Assembly: GCA_016214695.1 (NCBI GenBank)
Contig: JACRNY010000001.1
Coordinates: 1,054,001 to 1,118,000, forward strand
Direction of reading: 5' to 3'
Origin: Nitrosomonadales bacterium
GTDB taxonomy: Bacteria; Pseudomonadota; Gammaproteobacteria; Burkholderiales; Gallionellaceae
DNA: 64,000 nucleotides
Of this stretch, positions 9,171-20,128 are shown piece after piece (position 1 is the first letter of the stretch; each line of letters begins with the position of its first letter). The translations under genes and the position numbers were made by a program. The notes beneath the pieces are model-generated. The model was not told the origin of the DNA. It saw only the letters and a program-made list of their open reading frames with translations, and searched no databases.

Positions 9171-9791
9171 ATGAGATCGGAAGACGTAGCACAATACCTG
9201 CAGGACAACCCGCAATTCTTCGAAGAGCATGCCGAGATGCTGGCGCAGATCAACCTGCCGCACCCGCACGGCGGACGCACCATCTCGCTGTCAGAGCGCC
9301 AGCTGCTCACCCTGCGCGAGCGCGTGAAAGAGCTGGAGAAGAAACTGCACGAGCTGCTCGAGTTCGCCAAGGAGAACGATGCGCTGCAGCTCAAGGTGCA
9401 CCAGTTCAATTGTGCACTGTTTGGGCCGCATGACCGCTCCACCCTGCAAAGCCTGATCGCGCACAACCTGCGCGACATCTTCGCCGTTCCGCATGTGGCG
9501 CTGCACCTGTGGAAGGACGAGCCGCCCAGCCCGGAAGTGCTGGCCTTCGCCGACCTGCACCAGCAGCCGGTCTGCGCGCACCACGCCGTGCACGATACGC
9601 TGCCCTGGTTCGGCGAATCCGCCGAACGTCTGCGTTCCTTCGCCTACCTGCCGCTGCGTGCGCACGGTCAGACCATCGGCTTGCTCATCCTCGCCAGCGA
9701 GGACAAGGAGCGCTTCTATCCGGAGATGGGGACTCTGTTCCTGCAGCGCATCGCCGAGACGCTGGGCAGCGCGTTCAACCTGCATGTGTGA
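9171..9791 (+). CDS. DUF484 family protein
   Basis: VAQYLQDNPQFFEEHAEMLAQINLPHPHGGRTISLSERQLLTLRERVKELEKKL; directly upstream of xerC, as is common. Confidence 0.92.
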   Translation: MRSEDVAQYLQDNPQFFEEHAEMLAQINLPHPHGGRTISLSERQLLTLRERVKELEKKLHELLEFAKENDALQLKVHQFNCALFGPHDRSTLQSLIAHNLRDIFAVPHVALHLWKDEPPSPEVLAFADLHQQPVCAHHAVHDTLPWFGESAERLRSFAYLPLRAHGQTIGLLILASEDKERFYPEMGTLFLQRIAETLGSAFNLHV

Positions 9792-10690
9792 TGCCTGACG
9801 CCGCGCAAGATCCCGCCACCCTACTGGGCTACCTCGCCTACCTGCTCAACGAGCGCAATTACTCGCCGCATACCTCGGATAACTACGCGCGCGACATCCG
9901 CCGCCTGTTCGGGCTGGCCGGCAGCACCCCGCTGTCCGAACTGAAGAGCCACCACATCCGCCGCTACATCGCGCAGTTGCACGGTAGCGGACTTTCGGGT
10001 CGTTCGCTGGCGCGCGTATTGTCGTCCTGGCGCGGCTTCTACAACTATCTGATGCGCGACCACGGCTGCAAGGTGAACCCCTGCGTCGGCTTGCGTCCGC
10101 CGAAATCGCCCAAAACATTGCCGCATGCCCTGTCGCCCGACGAGGCGGTGAAACTGGTGGAAATGAAGGTGGAAACGCCGCTGGATGCGCGCGACAAGGC
10201 GATGTTCGAACTGCTCTATTCCTCCGGCCTGCGTCTGGCAGAACTGGTGAGCCTCGACCCCATAGCCATGGATTTCGCCGACGCCTCGGTCCGCGTCACC
10301 GGCAAGGGCAACAAAACGCGCATCGTGCCGCTGGGTAGCCACGCCATCACTGCCCTGAAAGCATGGCTGGCGGTGCGCGACCAGGTCGCCAAGCCGGAGG
10401 AGACCGCGCTTTTTGTCGGCAGCAAGGGCGCGCGCATCTCGCCGCGCACCGTGGAATTGCAGCTGGACAAGTGGGCGCTGAAGCAGGGACTCAACAGCAG
10501 CGTGCATCCGCACATGCTGCGCCACTCCTTCGCCACCCATGTGCTGCAATCCTCCGGCGACCTGCGCGCCGTGCAGGAGATGCTCGGCCATGCCAGCATC
10601 TCTACCACACAGGTCTACACCCACCTCGATTTCCAGTACCTCGCCAAGATCTATGACGGGGCGCATCCGCGTGCCAAGAAAAAACCATGA
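9791..10690 (+). CDS. xerC: Site-specific tyrosine recombinase XerC
   Basis: [62 protein letters not shown] overlap with the upstream gene. Confidence 0.96.
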   Translation: MPDAAQDPATLLGYLAYLLNERNYSPHTSDNYARDIRRLFGLAGSTPLSELKSHHIRRYIAQLHGSGLSGRSLARVLSSWRGFYNYLMRDHGCKVNPCVGLRPPKSPKTLPHALSPDEAVKLVEMKVETPLDARDKAMFELLYSSGLRLAELVSLDPIAMDFADASVRVTGKGNKTRIVPLGSHAITALKAWLAVRDQVAKPEETALFVGSKGARISPRTVELQLDKWALKQGLNSSVHPHMLRHSFATHVLQSSGDLRAVQEMLGHASISTTQVYTHLDFQYLAKIYDGAHPRAKKKP

Positions 10691-12024
10691 GCAAAGACAA
10701 AGCCAGATCACCCTCGACACCGCATCGCCAATCACAGGGCGGCAAGGATTTCCGCAAACGCGTGCAGCGCAGCAAGGAAGCTGGCGCTCCCGCACCGCAA
10801 CCGGCTTCAAAACCGCGCGCAGGGAACCCATCCGCAAGGCCCGCCATCATCCTCAAGGCCGAGCGCGATAAATCATTGCTGCGCCGTCACCCGTGGATAT
10901 TCTCCGGCGCGGTCGATTGCATAGACGGCGCACCTGCCGGCGGCGACACCGTGGCAGTACGTGATGCTGCAGGAAGCTTTCTCGCCTGGGCAGCCTACAA
11001 CCCCGATTCGCAGATCACCGCGCGGGTGTGGTCATGGCACGAGAAGGATGTCGTCGGCGAAGCGTTCCTGCATCAGCGCATCGCCGATGCACTGGCTGCG
11101 CGTCACGCGCTCGCCATCGCCCAGGCAGGCAATGGTATGCGCATCGTGCACGGTGAATCGGACGGCCTGCCCGGCCTCATCGTCGATAAATACGGCGACG
11201 TGCTGGTGATGCAGCTGGGCAGCGCCGGACCGGAACGCTGGCGCGAGACCATCGCCGATATCCTGCAGACGTTGTGCGCACCTGTGTGCATCTACGAGCG
11301 CTCCGATTCAGACGGGCGCGAACTAGAGGGATTGTCGAAGCGCTGCGGGGTCGTGCGCGGCAAGTTGCCGGAGCAAGTGGAAGTGATCGAGAACGGCCTG
11401 CGTTTCGCCGTGGATGTGGCCGCAGGCCAGAAGACCGGCTACTACCTCGACCAGCGCGACAATCGCGCATTCACCGGCACGCTGGCTGCCGACCGCGATG
11501 TGCTCAACTGCTTCTGCTATACCGGCGGCTTCTCGCTCTATGCCTTGCGCGGGGGGGCGAAGTCAGTGCTCTCCATCGACTCTTCGCAGGAAGCATTGCA
11601 GATAGGGCGAACCAATGTCGGCTTGAACGGACTTGATGCGTCGAAAGCGGAATGGCAATGCGCCGACGTGTTCGATGCGCTGCGCAAGCTGCGCGACCAG
11701 AACCGCAAATTCGATCTGATCGTCCTGGATCCGCCCAAATTCGCCCCCACCGCCGCCTTCGCCGAAAAGGCTTCGCGTGCGTACAAGGACATCAACCTGC
11801 TCGGGTTCAAACTGCTGCGGCCGGGTGGTCTGCTGTTCACCTATTCCTGTTCGGGCGGCATCAGCGACGAGCTGTTCCAGAAGATCATCGCCGGGGCCGC
11901 GCTGGACGCAGGCGTGGAGGCACAGATCGTGAAAAAACTGCACGCAGCACCGGATCATCCGGTGCTGCTGAGTTTCCCCGAAGGGGCGTATCTGAAGGGA
12001 TTGGTGTTGCGGGTGGCGGGCTAG
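10687..12024 (+). CDS. Class I SAM-dependent rRNA methyltransferase (RlmI/PUA family)
   Basis: LLRRHPWIFSGAVD, DGLPGLIVDKYGDVLVMQ, LNCFCYTGGFSLYAL, DLIVLDPPKFAPT; ATGA overlap with xerC; Lys/Arg-rich N-terminal extension. Confidence 0.9.
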   Translation: MSKDKARSPSTPHRQSQGGKDFRKRVQRSKEAGAPAPQPASKPRAGNPSARPAIILKAERDKSLLRRHPWIFSGAVDCIDGAPAGGDTVAVRDAAGSFLAWAAYNPDSQITARVWSWHEKDVVGEAFLHQRIADALAARHALAIAQAGNGMRIVHGESDGLPGLIVDKYGDVLVMQLGSAGPERWRETIADILQTLCAPVCIYERSDSDGRELEGLSKRCGVVRGKLPEQVEVIENGLRFAVDVAAGQKTGYYLDQRDNRAFTGTLAADRDVLNCFCYTGGFSLYALRGGAKSVLSIDSSQEALQIGRTNVGLNGLDASKAEWQCADVFDALRKLRDQNRKFDLIVLDPPKFAPTAAFAEKASRAYKDINLLGFKLLRPGGLLFTYSCSGGISDELFQKIIAGAALDAGVEAQIVKKLHAAPDHPVLLSFPEGAYLKGLVLRVAG

Positions 12025-12056
12025 GCGCAAATGCCGCGTGGGCACCTGTGCCCACC

Positions 12057-12446
12057 CTACTGCTTGATGACTTCCAGCCCGGCCTGTTCCCAGGCCTGCA
12101 TGCCGCCCTGCACGTTGCTGACCTGGGTGAAGCCGGCTTCCTGCAGGATGGCGACCGCCTTGGCCGAGCGACGACCGGAGCGGCAGATCACTGCGACCGG
12201 TTTGTCTTTGTAAGCATCGAGTTCTTTCAGGCGCAAACCCACTTCACCCAAGGAAACGAGCTTCGCATTCGGTGCATGGATGGCTGCATATTCCGCAGGT
12301 TCCCGCACATCGAGCAACAATGCGCCCTGAGCGCTCACCATGCTTTGCGCCTGCTTCACGTCGATACCCTGAACGGCGGGCAGTTGCTGCACCACCAGAA
12401 CCAGTCCGAGCGCTGCGGCCAGAATCCAGTAAATCTTCGGTTTCAT
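12057..12446 (-). CDS. Membrane-anchored rhodanese-like protein
   Basis: N-terminal TM IYWILAAALGLVLVVQ; active site VICRSGRRSAKA. Confidence 0.9.
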   Translation of the reverse strand: MKPKIYWILAAALGLVLVVQQLPAVQGIDVKQAQSMVSAQGALLLDVREPAEYAAIHAPNAKLVSLGEVGLRLKELDAYKDKPVAVICRSGRRSAKAVAILQEAGFTQVSNVQGGMQAWEQAGLEVIKQ

Positions 12447-12453
12447 GAGCGCC

Positions 12454-12789
12454 TCAGGCCAAACGGTAAGCCGGGAAGCCGCTCTGCACCCAAGCCATCA
12501 TCCCGCCGCGCAGATTGAACACGTTGGAGAAGCCTTGCTGCTGCAGGAACATGCAGGCCTGTGCCGAGCGCGCACCGCTGCGGCAGACCATGATCAGCTT
12601 CTCGCTTTTGTCCAGTTCGTGCACCTTGGCGGGCAGGATGTGCAGCGGCAACGCTTCGGCCTTGGGCACGGTACCGTGCACGATCTCTTCCATCTGGCGC
12701 ACGTCGATGACGCGCATCTTGTGACCGTCGTCTTCCACCCATTGCGCAAACTGGGTCGCGTCGATCTCTTTAACGTTCATTCCAAACAT
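12454..12789 (-). CDS. Rhodanese-like protein (cytosolic)
   Basis: VIDVRQMEEIVHGTVPKAEALPLHILPAKV..., active site VCRSGARSAQA. Confidence 0.9.
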   Translation of the reverse strand: MFGMNVKEIDATQFAQWVEDDGHKMRVIDVRQMEEIVHGTVPKAEALPLHILPAKVHELDKSEKLIMVCRSGARSAQACMFLQQQGFSNVFNLRGGMMAWVQSGFPAYRLA

Positions 12790-12871
12790 GTGGGGCTCCT
12801 TGGTTAGCGATGTCGCATATTAGCATATTCTAATATGTTGACAACGTTACCGGGAGTGGGGTCTTGCCCGG

Positions 12872-13222
12872 CTAGGCCAACCCCACCAGCACCAGCCCGA
12901 CCAATGCCGGCAGCGCCTGCACCCACAATATCTTTGCGTTCGCGGTGATCGCACCGTAGAAACCTGCCGTCACCACACAGCCGAGGAAGAACTGCTGCAC
13001 ATCCTCGTTGCCGGAACTCAGCCCCCAGATCAGTCCGGCGGCCAGGAAGCCGTTGTACAGCCCCTGGTTCGCCGCGAGGATGCGTGTGGCGGCAGCGAAG
13101 TCCTTGTCCATGCCGAAGGCGCGCAGGCCGGTTCGGCTCTCCCACAGGAACATCTCCAGCACAAGGATATAGACGTGTATGAGTGCGACGATGCCGACCG
13201 CGAGATTGGCCGCCGTCCTCAT
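12872..13222 (-). CDS. DUF1304 family membrane protein
   Basis: 116 aa; ALIHVYILVLEMFLWESRTGLRAFG; NQGLYNGFLAAGLIWGL. Confidence 0.88.
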   Translation of the reverse strand: MRTAANLAVGIVALIHVYILVLEMFLWESRTGLRAFGMDKDFAAATRILAANQGLYNGFLAAGLIWGLSSGNEDVQQFFLGCVVTAGFYGAITANAKILWVQALPALVGLVLVGLA

Positions 13223-14181
13223 CAGTGCCTGCTCACGAGCGGCTTGAAGCCAAGGCGGTCCTGCAGCCTGGCCGCTGCGCTGCGCGCTTCGCTTTCGCTG
13301 GCGTAGGGGCCGAGGTGTACCCGTGTAAGGCCCTGCTTCTCATACAGCATCAACGGCTTGTTGCCTTCGCCCATCTCGGCACGCATCCGCACCAGGAAAC
13401 TTTCCGCGCCCTGCGGCGATTTGAAAGCGCCGAGCTGCAGGAAGACCTTGCCGGTCGATCTGCCGGCCGTTTCGACCGGGATGGTAGACGCGGGCGGCAG
13501 CGGCTCGACCTTGACGGCCGGCATCTCCACCGGCGCAGTGCCGGAGACGGCGATGCTCTCGACCTCGACTTCGGCGCTGCCGTTGTTGATGTAACCGAGC
13601 TTGGCTGCCGCGACGTAGGAGAGGTCCATGATGCGCTCATGCAGGAACGGCCCGCGGTCGTTGACGCGCACGACGACCGATTTGCCGGTGGCGACGTTGG
13701 TCACCCGTGCGTAGCTGGGAATGGGCAGCGTCGGGTGCGCGGCAGTCATGCCGTACATGTCGTACACCTCGCCGATGGAGGTGCGCTGGCCGTGGAATTT
13801 CTTGCCGTACCAGGAAGCGACGCCGCGCTCCTTGTAAGTGCCGGTCGTCTGCAGCGGGGTGTAGGTCTTGCCCAGCGCCGAGTAGGGCCGGTTGGCATAG
13901 CGGTGCAGCGGCTCGGCCTTGGGCACCGCATCGGGGATGGCGTCGAGATCCTCCGGCGCATTCCCGCCGGGACCGTCACCGGCGAGATAGCCTCCGCCCG
14001 ATGCGGTGGCTGCCGGAGCCGCGCTGGCGGCAGCGACGGTGCGTGCCGATTTTCCGCCGGGGCCGGAGACGGCGTCGACGATGGGCGCCGCGCTTTGCTG
14101 CTTGTCATCCGTCTTCTGCCTGGTGGCGCAACCGGCCATGGCCAGCACGGCGACCGCCAGCAACAACGATAGTCTTTTCAT
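13222..14181 (-). CDS. rlpA: Septal ring lytic transglycosylase RlpA (DPBB + SPOR)
   Basis: Lipoprotein signal (MAGCATRQ); GVASWYGKKFHGQRTSIGEVYDMYGMTAAHPTLP; C-terminal SPOR domain. Confidence 0.94.
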   Translation of the reverse strand: MKRLSLLLAVAVLAMAGCATRQKTDDKQQSAAPIVDAVSGPGGKSARTVAAASAAPAATASGGGYLAGDGPGGNAPEDLDAIPDAVPKAEPLHRYANRPYSALGKTYTPLQTTGTYKERGVASWYGKKFHGQRTSIGEVYDMYGMTAAHPTLPIPSYARVTNVATGKSVVVRVNDRGPFLHERIMDLSYVAAAKLGYINNGSAEVEVESIAVSGTAPVEMPAVKVEPLPPASTIPVETAGRSTGKVFLQLGAFKSPQGAESFLVRMRAEMGEGNKPLMLYEKQGLTRVHLGPYASESEARSAAARLQDRLGFKPLVSRH

Positions 14182-14193
14182 TTTTCGACTCCC

Positions 14194-15291
14194 CTAGGTT
14201 TTAACAAGTTGTTTGTGCGTATTGATGCTCATCAGGATACCAAAGCCCAGCATCAGCGTGAGCAGGGACGTGCCGCCGTAGCTGATGAGCGGCAGCGGCA
14301 CGCCCACCACCGGCAGGATGCCGCTGACCATGCCCATGTTGACGAAGGCATAGGTGAAGAAAGTGAGCGTGATGCTGCCCGCGAGCAGGCGCGTGAAATA
14401 GGTGGATGCGTTGGCGGTGATGATGAAGCCGCGCCCGATGACGAAGACGTACAGACCCAGCAGCAGCAGATTGCCGAGCAGGCCGAACTCCTCCGACCAG
14501 ACAGCGAAAATGAAGTCGGTGGTGCGCTCGGGCAGGAAGTCGAGGTGCGTCTGCGTGCCGTTCATGTAGCCCTTGCCGAGGATGCCGCCGGAGCCGACCG
14601 CGATCATGCCCTGGATGGTGTGGTAGCCCTTGCCCAGGGCGTCCTGCGAGGGATCGAACAGCATGAGGATGCGGTGCCGCTGGTAGTCGTGCAGCGCCGA
14701 CCACAGGAAAGGTGCGCTGGCCAGGCCGGCCAGTGCGGTGCCGATCATGATGCGCCAGGAGAGCCCCGCCAGGAACAGCACGTAAAATCCGCTGGCGGCG
14801 ATGAGGATGGAGGTGCCGAGGTCCGGCTGGCGCATGATCAATCCGACCGGCAGCACCAGCAGGATGAGCGCCACGAAGTAATTGCGCAGTTTCAGGGTCG
14901 CTTCGTTCTTCTCGAAATACCAGGCCATCATCAGCGGCACGGCGATCTTCATCAGCTCGGACGGCTGGATGGTGGCTACGCCGATGTGCAGCCAGCGCCG
15001 TGCGCCGTGGCTGATCTCGCCGAACAGCGCGACCGCGACCAGCAGGAGCATGCCGAGCACATACATGGGCACCGCGCTGCGCATCAGCCAGTGCAGCGGC
15101 ATGTTGGCGACGATCCACATGGCGGTGAATGCGACTGCGATGTTGCCGAGCTGGCCCAGCACGCGCATCCAGTTGCCGTCGCTGGCGCTGTAGAGCAGGA
15201 TGATGCTGATCAGCATGAAGCCCCCGAGCGCCGCCAGCAATACGGGGTCCAGATGCAGCATGAAGCGTTGCTTGAGTTGTCTCGCGTTCAT
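14194..15291 (-). CDS. rodA: Rod shape-determining protein RodA (SEDS glycosyltransferase)
   Basis: Multi-TM; GARRWLHIGVATIQPSELMKIAVPL; FLPERTTDFIFAVWSEEFGLLG; GVPLPLISYGGTSLLTLM. Confidence 0.97.
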   Translation of the reverse strand: MNARQLKQRFMLHLDPVLLAALGGFMLISIILLYSASDGNWMRVLGQLGNIAVAFTAMWIVANMPLHWLMRSAVPMYVLGMLLLVAVALFGEISHGARRWLHIGVATIQPSELMKIAVPLMMAWYFEKNEATLKLRNYFVALILLVLPVGLIMRQPDLGTSILIAASGFYVLFLAGLSWRIMIGTALAGLASAPFLWSALHDYQRHRILMLFDPSQDALGKGYHTIQGMIAVGSGGILGKGYMNGTQTHLDFLPERTTDFIFAVWSEEFGLLGNLLLLGLYVFVIGRGFIITANASTYFTRLLAGSITLTFFTYAFVNMGMVSGILPVVGVPLPLISYGGTSLLTLMLGFGILMSINTHKQLVKT

Positions 15292-15293
15292 TC

Positions 15294-17192
15294 CTAGTCG
15301 CTTTCCGCCCCGGTCTTTTCCGCCACCGTCTGCAGCGGCTTGGGCACCTTGCCGAGCAGATAATAATCCAGCACCTTGCGCGCGATCGGCGCGGCAGTGG
15401 AACCGCCGTGGCCGCCGTTCTCGGCCAGCACCGCCAGCGCGATGCGCGGCTTGTCGGCCGGGGCGAAGGCGATGAACCAGGCATGGTCGCGGTTATATTC
15501 CGAGACTTTCTTTTCGTCGTATTTCTCGCCCTGTTTGATGGCGATCACCTGTGCGGTACCGGTCTTGCCGGCCATGCGATAGGTCACGCCGTATGCTGCT
15601 CCTGCTGCCGTGCCGCCGGGCTTGGTGACGGCCTCCATCGCATCCTTCACCAGCTTGATGTGCTCGGGGGGTATCTCCAGATCGAACAGTTGTTTGTGCT
15701 CGGTGAATAGGGGCTCGCCGCGGGAACGCCGGATCTCTTTCACCAGGTGCGGCTGGAACGCCACGCCGTCATTGGCCAGGGTCGCCGTGGCAAAGGCCAG
15801 CTGCAAAGGCGTCACCAGGTTGTAACCCTGCCCGATGCCGGCCGAGACGGTGTCCCCCGGATACCATATCTGCTTGTGACGTTTCGCCTTCCATTCGGTC
15901 GATGGCAGCAGGCCGGAGGTCTCGCCCTCCATATCCAGCCCGGTCTTCTTGCCGAAACCGAAGCGCGACAGGTAGCTGTGCATGTTGTCTATGCCCAGCT
16001 CGGTGGCAAGACCGTAGTAGTAGGTGTCGCACGAGATGACGATGGACTTGAACAGATCGACGCTGCCGTGACCGCCGGTCTTCCAGTCGCGGTACTGATG
16101 GCGGCTGCCGGGCAGCATGAAATAGCCGGGGTCGCTGATGGTGCGGCTTGGCGAGCGGGTGCCGTAATGCAATCCGGTCAAGGCCATGAAAGGCTTGATG
16201 GTGGAGCCGGGCGGATATTGCCCGCGCAGGGCGCGGTTGTTGAGCGGCGTATCGAGCGAGCTGTTCAGCTCCTCCCACGTCTCGGTGTCGATGCCGTCGA
16301 TGAACAGCGCCGGGTCGTAACCCGGCTTGCTGACGAAGGCGAGCACCTCGCCATTGGTGGGATCGATGGCGACCAGCGCACCGCGATAATCGCCAAAGGC
16401 CTGTTCCGCCACCTCCTGCAGCTTGGCATCCAGCGTCAGCATGATGTTGCTGCCGGATTCCGGCGAAGTGCGCGACAGCACGCGCACGGCGCGTCCGCCG
16501 GCATCCACCTCGACCTGCTCGAAACCGGTGGTGCCATGCAGCGCTTTCTCATAGCTCTGCTCGACGCCGGTCTTGCCGATATAGTCCGAGCCCATGTAGT
16601 TGGAGGCGGTCTCTTCTTCCTCCAGCTGCTCGATGTCTTTCTGGTTGATGCGGCCGACATAGCCGATGAGGTGCGAGGTCACGTCGGAGAACGGATATTC
16701 GCGGAACAGGCGCGCCTTGATCTCCACGGCCGGGAAGCGGAAGCGCTGCGCGGAGACGCGCGCCACCTCCTCGTCGCTCAACTGGCTGCGCAGCGGCATG
16801 GTGCCCAGCGCCTGCCGCTCGGTCAGCAGTTTCTTGAAGCGCTTGATGTCCTTGGGCGTGACCGCCACCAGGGTGGACAGTTCGGCGATCAGCGCATCCA
16901 TGTCGGTCACTTTGTCCGGCGCGATCTCCAGCGTGTAACCGGAATAGTTCTGCGCCATCACGACGCCGTTGCGGTCGAGCAACAGACCGCGGTTCGGCAC
17001 GATGGGCACGACGTAGATGCGGTTACTGTCCGACAGGGTGTGGAAGTATTCGTGCCGGATGACTTGCAGGTAGAAGAAGCGCGCCAGCAGGATGAACAGC
17101 ATCACCGCCACGAAACCCAGGCTCAACACCAGACGCAGGCGGAAGTAATAGATCTCGCGCTGATGGTTCTTCAGCTCGATGAAACGGTTCAT
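15294..17192 (-). CDS. mrdA: Penicillin-binding protein 2
   Basis: PGSTIKPFMALTGL (SxxK), SCDTYYYGLA, KTGTAQV; N-terminal TM. Confidence 0.97.
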   Translation of the reverse strand: MNRFIELKNHQREIYYFRLRLVLSLGFVAVMLFILLARFFYLQVIRHEYFHTLSDSNRIYVVPIVPNRGLLLDRNGVVMAQNYSGYTLEIAPDKVTDMDALIAELSTLVAVTPKDIKRFKKLLTERQALGTMPLRSQLSDEEVARVSAQRFRFPAVEIKARLFREYPFSDVTSHLIGYVGRINQKDIEQLEEEETASNYMGSDYIGKTGVEQSYEKALHGTTGFEQVEVDAGGRAVRVLSRTSPESGSNIMLTLDAKLQEVAEQAFGDYRGALVAIDPTNGEVLAFVSKPGYDPALFIDGIDTETWEELNSSLDTPLNNRALRGQYPPGSTIKPFMALTGLHYGTRSPSRTISDPGYFMLPGSRHQYRDWKTGGHGSVDLFKSIVISCDTYYYGLATELGIDNMHSYLSRFGFGKKTGLDMEGETSGLLPSTEWKAKRHKQIWYPGDTVSAGIGQGYNLVTPLQLAFATATLANDGVAFQPHLVKEIRRSRGEPLFTEHKQLFDLEIPPEHIKLVKDAMEAVTKPGGTAAGAAYGVTYRMAGKTGTAQVIAIKQGEKYDEKKVSEYNRDHAWFIAFAPADKPRIALAVLAENGGHGGSTAAPIARKVLDYYLLGKVPKPLQTVAEKTGAESD

Positions 17193-17431
17193 CCTGGATT
17201 CCGTGATTGAACGAGGTGGAGTGTGCGTTCATCGCAGTGCAGGGCAAGGCGCGACGACGAGGAATGGTCGTTCCATTCCAAGGAGGAGCAACGCCGCCAT
17301 ACGCTGCGAGGGACGTGCAATCCGCCTCGTAGCGACGCGCCTTGACGGCGGGCGTAGATGAAGCGCGAAATCATTTTCTGTTCACTTTCTTGCGACATCA
17401 TGGGCGCGGTCAATTGCGGTATCCAGGATCA
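17191..17431. repeat. Long imperfect foldback filling the mreD-mrdA spacer
   Basis: Outer arms ATCCTGGATTCCGTGATTGAACG (17191-17213) versus reverse complement of 17407-17429 (ATCCTGGATACCGCAATTGACCG); inner related arms CAAGGCGCGACGACGAGG / CAAGGCGCGTCGCTACGAGG. Confidence 0.7.
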
Positions 17432-17947
17432 AAGTTCGTTCGGGTCACGGCGCGGACGGCGCAGTGCCTGCAACAACAATGTCATCGGCGTCCACAACAA
17501 AGCCGATACCACCGCACCGAGGAAATATTCCCACGCCACGAAGCCGCGCACCTGCCAGTGCACCGCCGCATAAGCGCCGTAACTCAGCAGCAGCAGCGGG
17601 AAGACATGCATGGATTGCTGGCGCAGGTCGAACATCTGCACACGCCGGTGCAGCACGATGCCGCCGAACGCCAGCACGGTGTAGGCCAGCGCATGTTGGC
17701 CGAACAGGCTGGCATCGGCCACGTCGGCAAAGATGCCGACCAGCCAGGCGATGCCGATGCCGACGCGGTGCGGTTTGTGCGTGCACCAATACAACAATAC
17801 CAGCGCCACGAAATCCGGACGCAAGGCCAGCGCCCAACCGTGCCACGGCAGCCAGTTGAGCATCACCGCCACGAACAGGCTGAACGCGATGAAACCCGTG
17901 CTGGCCGGCAGCAGGAACTCCTGGTCTTTGGCGAATCCGTTGCTCAC
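17429..17947 (-). CDS. mreD: Rod shape-determining protein MreD
   Basis: GTG start overlapping the mreC stop; small multi-TM protein; synteny mreB-mreC-mreD-mrdA-rodA. Confidence 0.92.
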   Translation of the reverse strand: MSNGFAKDQEFLLPASTGFIAFSLFVAVMLNWLPWHGWALALRPDFVALVLLYWCTHKPHRVGIGIAWLVGIFADVADASLFGQHALAYTVLAFGGIVLHRRVQMFDLRQQSMHVFPLLLLSYGAYAAVHWQVRGFVAWEYFLGAVVSALLWTPMTLLLQALRRPRRDPNEL

Positions 17948-18861
17948 GGCTTCCTCCGTTTGAGTCTCTTCTTGGCGCCTTCCGGTTCCGTCGTCGTCTC
18001 CACCGTCGCGGGGCGCTCGGGCAGGACCGGCAGTCCGGATACGATCATCAGGGCACGATGCCTGTCGACTCCGGCCAAAGGCGCACAGGTGATGCGTGCG
18101 AACGGGTAGGCCGGATCGCGTTCGACCCTGGTGACCTTGGCCACCGGCAGATCGGGCGGGTAGGTGCCGTCGATACCGGAAGTGACCAGCACATCGCCCT
18201 CGACGATGTCGGCACTCACCGGCATGTAGCGCAACGCCATCTCGTTGATGTCGCCGGAACCGAACACCACGGCGCGCAATCCGCTGCGCTGGTTCTGTAT
18301 CGGCACCGAGTGGTCCTTGTCGGTGACCAGCGTGACCTCGGACAGCCACGGGTAAGTACGCGTGATCTGACCGACCACGCCGAAATCATCCACCACCACC
18401 TGGCCCGGCAGTACGTTGGCCTGCGAACCCTTGTCCACGAACAGTTTGCGTTTGAAGATGTCGCGTTCGACGTAGACGATCTCCGCCATTTGCATCGGAT
18501 AGTCGACGCGCTGCTTGAGATCCATCAGCACCCGCAGTTGCGCGTTCTCAGCCTGGATGGCCTGCAGCTGGCTCAGTTGCGCGGCATCTGCGTCATGCTG
18601 CTGGCGCAGCTGGGCATTCTCCGCCAGCAGCCTCTCCTGCGTCTCGAAATACACGGCGACACTGCCTATCGCCTCGCCGGGCAGGGCGGTCAAGCGCTGG
18701 AACGGGTAGATCATCACGGCGAGCACCTTGCGCGTGGATTCCAGGTACTGGTAGCGCGAATCCACGAACAGCAACAGCACCGAAAGAACGCTGAAGAAGA
18801 CGAGGCGAGCGACCGGGCTGGGGCCGCGATTGAAGAACCGGAGGGTACGGGTATCGTCCAA
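17944..18861 (-). CDS. mreC: Rod shape-determining protein MreC
   Basis: FFNRGPSPVARLVFFSVLSVLLLFVDSR, coiled coil, PGQVVVDDFGVVGQI; probable TTG start. Confidence 0.94.
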   Translation of the reverse strand: MDDTRTLRFFNRGPSPVARLVFFSVLSVLLLFVDSRYQYLESTRKVLAVMIYPFQRLTALPGEAIGSVAVYFETQERLLAENAQLRQQHDADAAQLSQLQAIQAENAQLRVLMDLKQRVDYPMQMAEIVYVERDIFKRKLFVDKGSQANVLPGQVVVDDFGVVGQITRTYPWLSEVTLVTDKDHSVPIQNQRSGLRAVVFGSGDINEMALRYMPVSADIVEGDVLVTSGIDGTYPPDLPVAKVTRVERDPAYPFARITCAPLAGVDRHRALMIVSGLPVLPERPATVETTTEPEGAKKRLKRRKP

Positions 18862-18910
18862 TGTGCAACCGTACGGCTAATGCAAAACGCGCGTAGCGCT
18901 TCTTTTGCCT

Positions 18911-18932
18911 CCTCGCCCGCTTGCGGGAGAGG
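18911..18932. repeat. REP-like palindrome CCTCGCCCGCTTGCGGGAGAGG
   Basis: Near-identical copy at 59334-59355. Confidence 0.6.
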
Positions 18933-18995
18933 ATTGAGGAGAGGGAACGGGTATGGCAAGTTCCATTTTTATGGGGAGACTACCTGCCATGCCCG

Positions 18996-20081
<1,086 letters not shown>

Positions 20082-20128
20082 TTATGATACCCTATCGCGC
20101 CCGATTTGATAAAGCTTTAAGCCCGTTT

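Noticed and set aside
9509-9790. Long N-terminal extension of xerC in the ORF track
   Set aside because: Overlaps DUF484 in another frame; XerC begins at [18 protein letters not shown] (9791).
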